The translations under genes were made by a program, and so were the position numbers. Source: Bacteroidales bacterium (GTDB lineage Bacteria; Bacteroidota; Bacteroidia; Bacteroidales; UBA1402). From it: a stretch of 64,000 bases of DNA. Shown here piece after piece: positions 7,953 to 16,336 of the stretch (its first letter is position 1; the number at the start of each line of letters is the position of its first letter). The notes beneath the pieces were generated by a model that worked only from the letters and a program-made list of their open reading frames with translations, searched no databases and was not told the origin of the DNA. Location of the stretch: assembly GCA_017380635.1 (NCBI GenBank), contig JAFODP010000017.1, positions 179,185-243,184 of the forward strand. The letters are read 5' to 3'.

Positions 7953-9002
7953 ATGGACATTCATCAGAAACTTTGCGAATGGTATCGACTGAATCAAAGG
8001 GATTTGCCTTGGCGAAAAACCAGTGATCCCTACAAAATTTGGCTATCGGAAATCATCCTGCAACAAACCAGGGTGCAGCAAGGTTTACCTTATTATATAG
8101 ACTTCATCACGCATTATCCGAAAGTGGAAGATCTGGCCGCTGCGCCCGAAGACGAAGTACTGCGCCATTGGCAAGGACTGGGCTATTACAGCCGGGCACG
8201 CAACCTGCATCGGACGGCCAAAATTGTTGTGCAAGACCACGGCGGAAAATTTCCGGACACTTACCAAGGCTTATTGTCGTTGAAGGGAATCGGTCCGTAC
8301 ACGGCTGCCGCCATCGCATCCTTTGCTTACGGCTTGCCACACGCAGTTGTCGATGGTAATGTATATCGCGTTCTATCAAGACTTTACAATATTGATACCA
8401 ATATTTTGGACAACAAAGCTAGAGGCATTTTTCAAAGTTTGGCAGAAGCCAGCATGCATCCCGAAGAAGCCGCCACTTTCAACCAGGCCATCATGGAATT
8501 CGGCGCCCTGCAATGCCTTGCCCAACAGCCACTTTGCAAAGATTGTCCCTTGCAGGATCATTGCCTGGCTCATGCAGCACATTGCGTTCACGAACGCCCC
8601 GTTAGAATCAAAAAATCGGAACGCAAGCATCGCTATTTGCATTATCTATTTTTCTACAATCGGGAACATACCTGGATTCAGCAACGACAAGGCAAAGATA
8701 TCTGGCATCACTTATGGGAATTTCCTTTGTGGGAAGAAGACAGTCTGTACGAATGGAACGAACTGATAGACAGACATCCTGAGATAAGCGCCTATTACAG
8801 ACAAGACAGCGTTTTCTACCCCAGCTTTGATTGCAGCCATCAACTGACTCACCAACAATTGCACGCGCGATTTTTTCCCATCAAAATAGAGGATGATAGC
8901 GAAGCTTTGTCGGAACATTTTACAAAGATAACACTCGCAGAATTGGACACTTACGCTTTTTCACGACTAAGTCTGAAATTCTTAGAAAAATTTAATTTTT
9001 AG
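7953..9002 (+). CDS. mutY: A/G-specific adenine glycosylase
   Basis: MutY removes adenine mispaired with 8-oxoguanine. The 349-residue protein has the helix-hairpin-helix and catalytic region (LSEIILQQTRVQQ, then GIGPYTAAAIASFAYGLPH followed by VVDGNVYRVLSR with the catalytic Asp). The 4Fe-4S cluster loop follows, C-x6-C-x2-C-x5-C in CLAQQPLCKDCPLQDHC. A C-terminal Nudix-like 8-oxoG recognition domain completes it. The ATG at 7953 was chosen; an upstream TTG at 7917 overlaps a promoter-like TTACTTTG (7912-7919) and is unlikely. It is probably expressed from that box. Confidence 0.95.
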   Translation: MDIHQKLCEWYRLNQRDLPWRKTSDPYKIWLSEIILQQTRVQQGLPYYIDFITHYPKVEDLAAAPEDEVLRHWQGLGYYSRARNLHRTAKIVVQDHGGKFPDTYQGLLSLKGIGPYTAAAIASFAYGLPHAVVDGNVYRVLSRLYNIDTNILDNKARGIFQSLAEASMHPEEAATFNQAIMEFGALQCLAQQPLCKDCPLQDHCLAHAAHCVHERPVRIKKSERKHRYLHYLFFYNREHTWIQQRQGKDIWHHLWEFPLWEEDSLYEWNELIDRHPEISAYYRQDSVFYPSFDCSHQLTHQQLHARFFPIKIEDDSEALSEHFTKITLAELDTYAFSRLSLKFLEKFNF

Positions 9003-9019
9003 TTATTGTTAATTTTTTA

Positions 9020-9051
9020 TTTGTTTTTCCACAAAAGCGGTCGTATATTTG
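9020..9051 (+). promoter_or_regulatory. ssb promoter
   Basis: TTTG (9020-9023), 20-base spacer, TATATTTG (9044-9051): a complete match to the Bacteroidota promoter pattern, 45 bases before the ssb ATG. Confidence 0.75.
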
Positions 9052-9096
9052 ACGCGAATTTCTACAATAATTCATTAACTGTTTAAAACTATTATT

Positions 9097-9534
9097 ATGA
9101 TCAACAAAGTAATTCTGGTGGGCAATGTGGGCAAAGATCCCGAAGTCCGCTATCTAGAAAAAAATGTAGCCGTTGCACGTTTCTCCCTGGCTACCAGCGA
9201 AAGAGCCTATACCAACGCCAAAGGTGTATTGGTGCCCGAAAAAACAGAATGGCACAATATCGTGGTTTGGCGAGGATTGGCCGAAGTGGTGGAAAAGCAT
9301 GTCCGTAAAGGCACGCAAGTCTACATCGAAGGAAAAATCACCTACAACCAATGGGTGGACAAAGCCAAAGTGAGTCACGTAGCTACCGAAATCATTGCCG
9401 ACACCTTGCAACTTTTGGGCAAGAAGCCCGATGAGCAACCCGCGCCTTTGCAGGTTGAATACAAGGAAAGCGCCAGCGAAATAGAACAATTACCCAAAGC
9501 CGGCGATGAGGATATCAACGATTTAGCCTTTTAA
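9097..9534 (+). CDS. ssb: Single-stranded DNA-binding protein
   Basis: SSB coats single-stranded DNA during replication and repair. The 145-residue protein has the OB-fold signature (MINKVILVGNVGKDPEVRYLEKNVAVARFSLAT, TEWHNIVVWRGLAEVVEKHVRKGTQVYIEGKI), a short linker and an acidic tail ending EDINDLAF. The tip differs from the common DDxPF. Three bases separate it from the phosphopantetheinyl transferase gene, so the two are probably cotranscribed. Confidence 0.95.
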   Translation: MINKVILVGNVGKDPEVRYLEKNVAVARFSLATSERAYTNAKGVLVPEKTEWHNIVVWRGLAEVVEKHVRKGTQVYIEGKITYNQWVDKAKVSHVATEIIADTLQLLGKKPDEQPAPLQVEYKESASEIEQLPKAGDEDINDLAF

Positions 9535-9537
9535 GAG

Positions 9538-10176
9538 ATGAGTTTATTCCGGATGATACATCGGGAAGATTACGCTGTGGCGATATGGCGGCTCGAAGAA
9601 AGTTCCGTGGAACTTTCTTCGAGCTTAGCCTCGCAATGGGGGCAAGCCTTCCATTGCCCATATCCCAACGAAAAGCGTCAACAGGAGTTCTTCGCTTGCC
9701 GTAAGGCGGCTTCTGCCCTGCACATCCATCCGGAACAAATCGACAAACATCCTCAAGGATGGCCCATCCTCAAAAACGAAGGTGGATTCATCAGTTTCTC
9801 TCACAGCAAGCATTTTGCCGCCGTGCTCTATAGCGGCACACAAGCGAACATAGGCATCGACATCGAACATATCAGTGCAAGGTTCATCAAGATAGCTTCG
9901 CGTTATCTCAGCCCGCAAGAATGGAAAGATGTACAAGCTCGTTTTAGCGAAAAGGAAGAAATGCTGCGTATTCTCTGTCTTTATTGGACGGCCAAAGAAG
10001 CCTTATTCAAAGCGGTTCATAGCCAAAACATCGACTTTCAACAAGCCTTCCAAATAGATCCAATCGAGCAATTAACGGATGAAGGCTGCCTGAACGCACA
10101 CTTTGGACCGCAAGAATACAATCTGCATTATCGTTTTGAGGAAGATTTTTGCTACTGCATCTGCATCGCCGCATGA
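9538..10176 (+). CDS. 4'-phosphopantetheinyl transferase, Sfp type
   Basis: The enzyme transfers the phosphopantetheine arm of CoA to a carrier-protein serine. In its 212 residues, GIDIEHI (about 103-109) and WTAKEALFKA (about 155-164) are the two hallmark blocks holding the magnesium-binding Asp/Glu and the catalytic Glu/Lys. The size and the spaced motifs fit the Sfp/EntD group rather than the shorter AcpS. The target carrier protein is not in the window; with no other PPTase visible it may serve the acyl carrier protein. It lies directly downstream of ssb and converges with the permease gene. Confidence 0.88.
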   Translation: MSLFRMIHREDYAVAIWRLEESSVELSSSLASQWGQAFHCPYPNEKRQQEFFACRKAASALHIHPEQIDKHPQGWPILKNEGGFISFSHSKHFAAVLYSGTQANIGIDIEHISARFIKIASRYLSPQEWKDVQARFSEKEEMLRILCLYWTAKEALFKAVHSQNIDFQQAFQIDPIEQLTDEGCLNAHFGPQEYNLHYRFEEDFCYCICIAA

Positions 10177-10197
10177 TAAGAGCGGCGACAAATCGCT

Positions 10198-11202
10198 TTA
10201 CTTGCGGTTTTTAAGCATGATCCAGATAATAATCGGCGCTCCCACCAAAGAAGTGATAGAGTTGATGGGGAAACTAGCATTGAACACCGGCATCTGAGAA
10301 AGGATATCGCAAACCAGCAAAAGCGACGAACCACAAAGCATACAAAGCGGCAACAATCGTCTGTGCGACCAGTCATTCACTAAACCTCGGGCAATATGCG
10401 GCACGGTGATGCCCACAAATGAAATCGGGCCGGCAAAAGCAGTGATACCGCCGCTGAGCAAGGCAGTGGTCAATATCAACATAAATCGGACACGCGGCAA
10501 AGAGATGCCCAAAGTTTGCGCGTAGGATTCACCCAACATCAGCACATCCATTTCTTTGCACATCAGGAAAGCCAAAAAGATACCGAAAATAAAAATGGCG
10601 CCCAACACCGGCATCATCTGCCACGACACGGCACTAAGACTACCGAAAGTCCAAACCACGAAAAGTTTCAAAGATTCAGGATTGCTCAAACTCTGCAACA
10701 AGCTCACCACCGAAGAGGCGATATAACCCAACATCATCCCCACAATCAGGAGCGACACGATGTCCGGCATGCGTCTTGAGATGATTAAAATTAAAATCAA
10801 TACCAAAAAGGCTCCCAAAATAGCCGCCAAAATAATCGACCAGGAAGTTGAGCCAAAGACAATACCGCCCATAGAGCCTAACATTACCAGCAGCGCCACG
10901 CCCAAACTGGCGCCCGAATTTACGCCCAACACATCCGGACCGGCCAATGGATTGCGAAACATCGTCTGCATCATCAATCCGGAAACGGAAAGCGCAGAGC
11001 CGGCAATAATAGCCGTCAGGGCTTTAGGCAATCGAAAGTTCAGCACTATGTCGGTGTGAATGGACGAATGTGTCTGCGGATGAAACAAGGCAGCCCACAC
11101 ATCGGCCAAAGGAATGCGAATATTCCCCAGACACAAGTCGGCTATCAAGAGGAGACAAAACAGCAACGACATCAAAATTATGGTTCTTGCGTAGGTCTTC
11201 AT
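10198..11202 (-). CDS. FecCD-family ABC transporter permease (siderophore/heme/cobalamin type)
   Basis: An inner-membrane permease of the BtuC/FhuB/FecCD family, 334 residues with about nine to ten membrane helices. Typical blocks are RLPKALTAIIAGSALSVSGLMMQ (about 53-75), NPLAGPDVLGVNSGASLGV, and the C-terminal GPISFVGITVPHIARGL coupling loop. Substrates of this family are iron-siderophores, heme or vitamin B12. One base separates it from the substrate-binding lipoprotein upstream. The cognate ATP-binding subunit is missing here: the next gene is convergent. Substrate cannot be assigned. Confidence 0.92.
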   Translation of the reverse strand: MKTYARTIILMSLLFCLLLIADLCLGNIRIPLADVWAALFHPQTHSSIHTDIVLNFRLPKALTAIIAGSALSVSGLMMQTMFRNPLAGPDVLGVNSGASLGVALLVMLGSMGGIVFGSTSWSIILAAILGAFLVLILILIISRRMPDIVSLLIVGMMLGYIASSVVSLLQSLSNPESLKLFVVWTFGSLSAVSWQMMPVLGAIFIFGIFLAFLMCKEMDVLMLGESYAQTLGISLPRVRFMLILTTALLSGGITAFAGPISFVGITVPHIARGLVNDWSHRRLLPLCMLCGSSLLLVCDILSQMPVFNASFPINSITSLVGAPIIIWIMLKNRK

Positions 11203-11203
11203 T

Positions 11204-12412
11204 TCATTGCAAAGCTACTAAAAAATTCCATTCTCGGTCGGTCATCAGATGCGGATGCAACAATTTGACAAAGTCGGAAAGCAAGAGATCGGGATGCGCC
11301 ACACCTCTTTCCCAAAAATCGTTACCGCCCTGGGGCGTACTACAGCGATTGTAGGAATACACCGCTTTGTTTTTATAGGCATCGAACCAGGTATAGCGAG
11401 CGTCTTGCGCAGCCAAATCGGCCAAAGAACCAGCATCGGCACCCACCCAGATATCGCAATGTCCCATATCGCGAAGCACGCGTTCCAAATTCAAGGAAAT
11501 ACTGCCACTGGTGGTATCGTTTTCGAAAAGATAACTAGCGCCGGCATCACGGAAAAGTTGCGCCATATAACTACGACCACCGGGCACATACCATGTACCG
11601 CGGAAATTTTCTCCGGCCATCAAAGATTTCGGTTGATACAAACTATCTTCCGCCGCCATCGCTTTCAACTGATTATAGGCCTGCACGGTAGCTCGAAACA
11701 AGCTATCGGCCAAAGCCTCCTTATCGAAAAGCACCGCCATACATCGCAACCATTCGGCACGACCTAAAAGGTCTTTTTCCATCCACTCGTTGTTCTCGAT
11801 AATGGGCAAAGAAGCGCTTCTCAAGAAATTGATCTTAGCATCCTGTTGTCCGTAACCGCTCCAAATGAGCGCATCCACTTGCAGAGCCAAGGTCTTTTCG
11901 GCATTAATGGAATAATTGTCGCCCAAATCCACCACCAAAGAAGCCGATGCTTTTTTTCGGAACTCCGGATGATAAACCATCGACAGATTACAAGAGCCTT
12001 TTACCGAAGCAAGCAAACCCAAGCGGTCGAGAAAACCGATATGTGTACACGAAGTGGTAGCAATCGTTTTCAAAGGAATTTGTATCGCTTGGGCATCCTC
12101 AGGCAAATTTTCGGGTTTCTGATGGCGATACAGATAATAGACAGCCGATTTTCCTCCCCAAGGATTATGCACCGTAAGTCTCTTATATTCGGAAAAATAT
12201 TCTACAGCAAAGCCTTTGGCATAATATAGACGCATGCAAGAATCGGCCTTGGCTTCCGTAGCAAAAGCCATAGAACCGCCCGCCTTACGCGATGATTTTC
12301 CCGATGGTTGACAAGCACAAAAAAGCACACACAACGACAGGTATGCGCATAAAAAAAGGCGTCCTCGAAAAGACGCCCTCTGTGAGTTGTGAATCTTATT
12401 CAGCATCTTCAA
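11204..12412 (-). CDS. Substrate-binding lipoprotein of a FecCD-type ABC importer
   Basis: A periplasmic-binding lipoprotein (helical-backbone/TroA-like, 402 residues). The N terminus has a basic region, a hydrophobic core and a lipobox VLFCAC with the lipidated Cys near residue 34. The body shows family blocks such as TSCTHIGFLDRLGLLASVKGSC, VDALIWSGYGQ and ENFRGTWYVPGGRSYMAQLFRDAGASYLF. It precedes the permease by one base. The start overlaps the end of secG by 17 bases, and the secG terminator lies inside its signal-peptide codons, an unusual junction. A start at 12406 is also possible. Confidence 0.85.
   Translation of the reverse strand: MKMLNKIHNSQRASFRGRLFLCAYLSLCVLFCACQPSGKSSRKAGGSMAFATEAKADSCMRLYYAKGFAVEYFSEYKRLTVHNPWGGKSAVYYLYRHQKPENLPEDAQAIQIPLKTIATTSCTHIGFLDRLGLLASVKGSCNLSMVYHPEFRKKASASLVVDLGDNYSINAEKTLALQVDALIWSGYGQQDAKINFLRSASLPIIENNEWMEKDLLGRAEWLRCMAVLFDKEALADSLFRATVQAYNQLKAMAAEDSLYQPKSLMAGENFRGTWYVPGGRSYMAQLFRDAGASYLFENDTTSGSISLNLERVLRDMGHCDIWVGADAGSLADLAAQDARYTWFDAYKNKAVYSYNRCSTPQGGNDFWERGVAHPDLLLSDFVKLLHPHLMTDREWNFLVALQ
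12351..12377 (-). terminator. Intrinsic terminator after secG, inside the next gene
   Basis: On the minus strand GGCGTC (12377-12372) pairs with GACGCC (12363-12358) and is followed by seven T residues (12357-12351). It starts 19 bases after the secG stop codon but lies within the signal-peptide codons of the binding-protein gene, so it may act as an attenuator between the two. Confidence 0.8.
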
Positions 12413-12719
12413 AATTAGGAGCTGTAAGGTTGGGATCCACGGTCACTGCATTTTCAACTTGTTCTTTGATGGCAGATTCTTGTGCACCATCTTGAGCCTT
12501 AGGAATAAATGCGGTAGAAACTATGGAAAGTACCAACACGAAAGCAGCCAAAGCCCAAGTTGCTTTTTCCAAGAAATCGGTGGTCTTACGCACACCCATA
12601 ATCTGATTTGAAGAAGCAAAACCCGATGCCAAACCGCCGCCTTTAGAGTTCTGAACCAAAACAATGAGAACGAGAACTACAGCAAGGATGAAGATTAAAA
12701 TCGTGAATACCAAGTACAT
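12396..12719 (-). CDS. secG: Preprotein translocase subunit SecG
   Basis: SecG is the small auxiliary subunit of the SecYEG channel. The 107-residue protein has two membrane helices (residues about 2-22 and 54-72) separated by QNSKGGGLASGFASSNQIMG, the loop characteristic of SecG. The Bacteroidota-type acidic C-terminal tail follows. It is the last gene of the unit DUF4837-pdxA-activator-lptE-TPR-secG and is followed by an intrinsic terminator. Confidence 0.95.
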   Translation of the reverse strand: MYLVFTILIFILAVVLVLIVLVQNSKGGGLASGFASSNQIMGVRKTTDFLEKATWALAAFVLVLSIVSTAFIPKAQDGAQESAIKEQVENAVTVDPNLTAPNFEDAE

Positions 12720-12725
12720 AGTGAT

Positions 12726-13478
12726 TTATTTCTTTAAGTGAGTTAATAATTTTTCTAAAAATCTAATTTGGTCGGCAAAGTAAACACTTTTTTCTGGATT
12801 ATTCAAGGCTAAAGTCTTTAATATTTCCAATGCGCGATGATATTTTTTCTGCTTCAGATAAATTTTCACCAAGGTCAAGGTCAAAGAGTCGGTGGGAAGG
12901 CTTTCCCAGGCTGATTCATAGAAGGTTTCCAAGCTATTTTCGGACGTGAATTCTTCTGGCTCAGCCACTTGCGCTACCGATTCCTGCACCGGCGAAATTT
13001 CTTCCTGAGGATGATCCATAAAAGCTTGAATGAGCGGCGATTCAAAAGCAACCTCTTGCTTGGGAGCTGCGTCCTCTTGCTCTTCCAACTGATAAGAAGC
13101 ATACAATTTCTGCAAACTTTCCATGGCCTGATCGGGCGTTTCTAGCTCTGCATCGACGGCATTATCACCCAAAAAAGAATCAATCAAATCGAAAGCCTGA
13201 AGCGAAGAATCCGTTTCGGTCGTAAACTTTTTTTCCGGCTTCGTTTCCAAACCATGAATATAGGCAAACAGCTGCTGACGATGGGGCGAAGCCAAAGATG
13301 TTTTAAACAAGCAAGCCTCGTAAGACAAATCCTTAGATTGATGCAAAAGCTTAAGATAAAGCTCTTTAGCCGCAGCAAAGCAAGGATAAGCCCGCACCAC
13401 ATCTTCCAAGGGCGCCAAATGGTCCGAGGAAAGATTTTCGGGATGTTGCAAAGCTTGTATGAACAATTCCGGACTCAT
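12726..13478 (-). CDS. Conserved TPR-like protein
   Basis: A 250-residue soluble protein with no signal peptide. The C-terminal part (LTLVKIYLKQKKYHRALEILKTLALNNPEKSVYFADQIRFLEKLL) is a clear tetratricopeptide pair, and the N terminus has a conserved LSSDHLAPLEDVVRAYPCFAAAKELYLKLL block. I know the arrangement lptE-this gene-secG as a recurrent one in Bacteroidales, but no function is known to me. It overlaps or abuts lptE at 13478 and is six bases from secG. Confidence 0.8.
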   Translation of the reverse strand: MSPELFIQALQHPENLSSDHLAPLEDVVRAYPCFAAAKELYLKLLHQSKDLSYEACLFKTSLASPHRQQLFAYIHGLETKPEKKFTTETDSSLQAFDLIDSFLGDNAVDAELETPDQAMESLQKLYASYQLEEQEDAAPKQEVAFESPLIQAFMDHPQEEISPVQESVAQVAEPEEFTSENSLETFYESAWESLPTDSLTLTLVKIYLKQKKYHRALEILKTLALNNPEKSVYFADQIRFLEKLLTHLKK

Positions 13479-13984
13479 TACCAGTTGGCTACGGTTTTAT
13501 TGAAAATACTTTCTGTGATTTCCTTGATAATTTCTTCCAGCAAGCTATCCTGTACATCGTCCAACATCTGGGTTGAAGGGAAAGTCTGATAAGCGCTGAA
13601 GCGTTGCTCGAAATCTTCTTTCTCGTTGTTGACATTCGTGAAACGCACATTCACCGTCATGGTCAGTTTGGTTTCGGAAGCATAACCATCGGCTTGTGCA
13701 GCCAAAGGCGTCAGGTCGTAACCCACAATTTCACCTTCCACGCGCAAATCACCCTCTTCGTTAACCACCTTCAGTTTGGTCTGTCGGGTATAAATATCTT
13801 TCAAAGCCTCGGTAAAAGTTTGAGACAAAGGAGGATAAACCAACAATGCCTGGTTAGGAAATTCTTTTACCGAAATCGTTTTGGTGGTATTGTAATCGAT
13901 GGATGCACCATTGAATTTATAACTGATGGTGCAAGCCGTCAGCAGCGTCAAAAACAATAAGAGACTCAAATAGCTGGTTTTCAT
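13478..13984 (-). CDS. lptE: LptE-like outer-membrane LPS-assembly lipoprotein
   Basis: LptE plugs the LptD barrel that inserts lipopolysaccharide into the outer leaflet. The 168-residue protein has a lipoprotein signal (LLLFLTLLTAC, Cys18) and the family's ISYKFNGASIDYNTTKTISVKEFPNQA start. A conserved LRVEGEIVGYDLTPLAAQAD strand region and a C-terminal helix (DDVQDSLLEEIIKEITESIFNKTVANW) follow. It is one base from the sigma54-activator gene and adjoins the TPR gene. Homology to E. coli LptE is structural rather than obvious in sequence, hence the moderate confidence. Confidence 0.85.
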   Translation of the reverse strand: MKTSYLSLLLFLTLLTACTISYKFNGASIDYNTTKTISVKEFPNQALLVYPPLSQTFTEALKDIYTRQTKLKVVNEEGDLRVEGEIVGYDLTPLAAQADGYASETKLTMTVNVRFTNVNNEKEDFEQRFSAYQTFPSTQMLDDVQDSLLEEIIKEITESIFNKTVANW

Positions 13985-13985
13985 A

Positions 13986-15224
13986 TCAATCCAAATGATA
14001 CAACTTAATTTTACGATACAAGGTGCGCTCCGAAATATTCAGTTCCTCGGCTGCATTCTTACGACGACCGCCATGACGTTCCAAAGCCTTACGGATAGCA
14101 TCTTTCTCCATATCTTCCAAAGACAGGGAAGCATCCACATATTCAGCCGTTTCTGCTTGCACGGGTGTCACATCCTTCAGCGGAATTTCCACCGATACAG
14201 GAACAGTCGAAACAGACACCGCAGGCTCTTCTTCGTAAATGGGATAAAGTTGCGACACGCGCGAAGCATCCACCTGATTGTTCTGCATCAAATCGTGCAC
14301 CAAAGCCTTCAAATCGCGCATATCTTTCTTCATGTCGAAAAGCACCTGATATAGAATTTCGCGTTCGTTATTAAAGCTGCGATGCTGCGAAGCATGATCG
14401 TTCAACTCGCCGTAAAGCACCGGCATGGTATTGATGGATGTATCGATATAGTCCTTGATATCTTCAGCCGTAATTTCCTGTTGTTTAGCCAATACCGCCA
14501 CGCGCTCGGCCAGATTTTTAAGTTCGCGGATATTGCCCGGCCAACGATAACTGAGCATCAATTGCTTGGCATCTTCGGTAAGTTGCACATTAGGCATACG
14601 ATACATTTCCGTCACTTCGGAGGTAAATTTTCGGAACAGACGGAGAATATCATCGGGACGCTCACGCAAAGGTGGAACGATAATGGAAATGGCATTCAAA
14701 CGATAATACAAATCGGCACGGAAACGACCACTACGAATGGCTTCCGACATATCCTGATTGGTTGCCGCTACCACTCTCACATTGGTTTTCATCACTTTAG
14801 ATGCGCCTACGCGGATAAATTCACCCGATTCCAACACACGCAACAAACGCGCCTGCGTGGGCAAAGGCAATTCGGCCACTTCGTCCAGGAAAATAGTACC
14901 GCCATCGGCCACCTCAAAATAACCTTTACGGTCGGCAATCGCTCCGGTAAACGCGCCCTTCTCATGACCGAACAACTCCGAATCGATGGTACCTTCGGGA
15001 ATAGCCGCACAGTTGATGGGATAATATGGTCCAAACTTACGACGGCTATATTGATGTATGATATTGGGAAAGAACTCCTTACCCGAACCGCTTTCGCCAG
15101 TCACCAAGACCGACAAATCGGTAGGCGCCACTTGCACAGCGATATCAATGGCACGGTTGAGCGCCGGCGTATCTCCAATAATCTGGAAACGCTGTTTGAT
15201 TGCTATCAGTTCTTCTCTACTCAT
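13986..15224 (-). CDS. Sigma-54-dependent transcriptional activator without sensor domain
   Basis: An AAA+ bacterial enhancer-binding protein that remodels RNA polymerase-sigma54. Of its 412 residues, the AAA+ domain starts almost at the N terminus: Walker A GESGSGKE (43-50), the sigma54-contacting GAFTGA loop (90-95), Walker B GGTIFLDEV and an arginine-finger region. A linker of about 90 residues leads to a Fis-type helix-turn-helix at the C terminus (KNAAEELNISERTLYRKIKLYHL). There is no receiver, GAF or PAS domain, so control must come from another protein or from expression level. It sits in an envelope-biogenesis unit, between pdxA and lptE. Confidence 0.93.
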   Translation of the reverse strand: MSREELIAIKQRFQIIGDTPALNRAIDIAVQVAPTDLSVLVTGESGSGKEFFPNIIHQYSRRKFGPYYPINCAAIPEGTIDSELFGHEKGAFTGAIADRKGYFEVADGGTIFLDEVAELPLPTQARLLRVLESGEFIRVGASKVMKTNVRVVAATNQDMSEAIRSGRFRADLYYRLNAISIIVPPLRERPDDILRLFRKFTSEVTEMYRMPNVQLTEDAKQLMLSYRWPGNIRELKNLAERVAVLAKQQEITAEDIKDYIDTSINTMPVLYGELNDHASQHRSFNNEREILYQVLFDMKKDMRDLKALVHDLMQNNQVDASRVSQLYPIYEEEPAVSVSTVPVSVEIPLKDVTPVQAETAEYVDASLSLEDMEKDAIRKALERHGGRRKNAAEELNISERTLYRKIKLYHLD

Positions 15225-15236
15225 GACAAATGCAAA

Positions 15237-16325
15237 TTAAATTTCATCTTCTTGTACCGGCAAATCGGACAAATCGCCCACTTGCTCGATATGTTGCTTA
15301 CGCAAAGGATGACGATACATTTCCTCGTAACGTTCACGATTGCGATACACATCTATGGCTAAATAGAACGCTTCGCGGAACGAGCTTTCGTCGGCTGTCT
15401 GCTGGCCCACCAGATCGTAGGCGGTACCATGTGCCGGCGAGGTTCTGACTATGGGCAGTCCCGAAGTAAAGTTTACTCCTCTACCCTCACTCAAGGCCTT
15501 GAAAGGAATTAAGCCTTGGTCGTGATACATAGCCAAGACACCGTCGAAGAGTTTATATTTATCGCTGCTGAAAAAACCATCGGCGGGATAAGGACCATAA
15601 CAATAAATACCTTCCTGTTGCAATTGTTCAATAGCCGGAATCAACACTTCCTGTTCCTGTTTTCCGATAAGACCATCATCGCCGGCATGAGGATTCAGTG
15701 CCAAAATGGCAATGCGAGGACGTTGGATAGCGAAATCGTACACAAGGCTTCTGTTCAGCAGTCGGGCCTTTTGCATAATCAAATCCATGGTGAGTTGCTG
15801 CGGCAAAGTATCGATAGCAATATGTCCGGTGGCTACCGCTACGCGCATCTTGTCGCAAACCATCAACATCAAGCCGGGCTGACCGTCGGCAAAAACTTCT
15901 TCCAGATATTCGGTGTGACCAGGAAAATGGAAAGACTCCGACTGAATGCAACTCTTGTTGATGGGGCCCGTTACCAAAACATCGATCAGACCGGCCTTCA
16001 AATCGGCGCAAGCCTTTTCAAGCGCCTGAAAAGCCGCCAATCCTGCCACTTTGGTAGCCTGACCCAAATCGACCTTCACATCTTCTTCGTTGCAATTGAT
16101 GACACTCACAGCGCCATAAGCCGCATCATTGGCCGACTCTACGGTTTTCAATGCAAGATTGAGATCTAAATTTTTCTTATGATAAGCCGCCACCTTAGGC
16201 GATCCGTACAACACCACTGCATGCGGTTCGTAAAGTTCGGGAATAGCCAAATTCTTCAGTATCACCTCGTAAGAGATACTATTGATATCGCCTTGGGTGA
16301 TACCTATTTTCAATTTTTCTTTCAT
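15237..16325 (-). CDS. pdxA: 4-hydroxythreonine-4-phosphate dehydrogenase
   Basis: PdxA oxidises 4-phosphohydroxy-L-threonine in the DXP-dependent pathway to pyridoxal phosphate. The 362-residue protein shows KIGITQGDINSISYEVILK at the start. The metal and substrate histidine motifs follow: FPGHTEYL, LNPHAGDDGLIGKQE and MYHDQGLIPFKAL. The ATG at 16325 was preferred to an in-frame TTG at 16334. Eleven bases separate it from the DUF4837 gene upstream. Confidence 0.96.
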   Translation of the reverse strand: MKEKLKIGITQGDINSISYEVILKNLAIPELYEPHAVVLYGSPKVAAYHKKNLDLNLALKTVESANDAAYGAVSVINCNEEDVKVDLGQATKVAGLAAFQALEKACADLKAGLIDVLVTGPINKSCIQSESFHFPGHTEYLEEVFADGQPGLMLMVCDKMRVAVATGHIAIDTLPQQLTMDLIMQKARLLNRSLVYDFAIQRPRIAILALNPHAGDDGLIGKQEQEVLIPAIEQLQQEGIYCYGPYPADGFFSSDKYKLFDGVLAMYHDQGLIPFKALSEGRGVNFTSGLPIVRTSPAHGTAYDLVGQQTADESSFREAFYLAIDVYRNRERYEEMYRHPLRKQHIEQVGDLSDLPVQEDEI

Positions 16326-16336
16326 CTGATTCAAGT

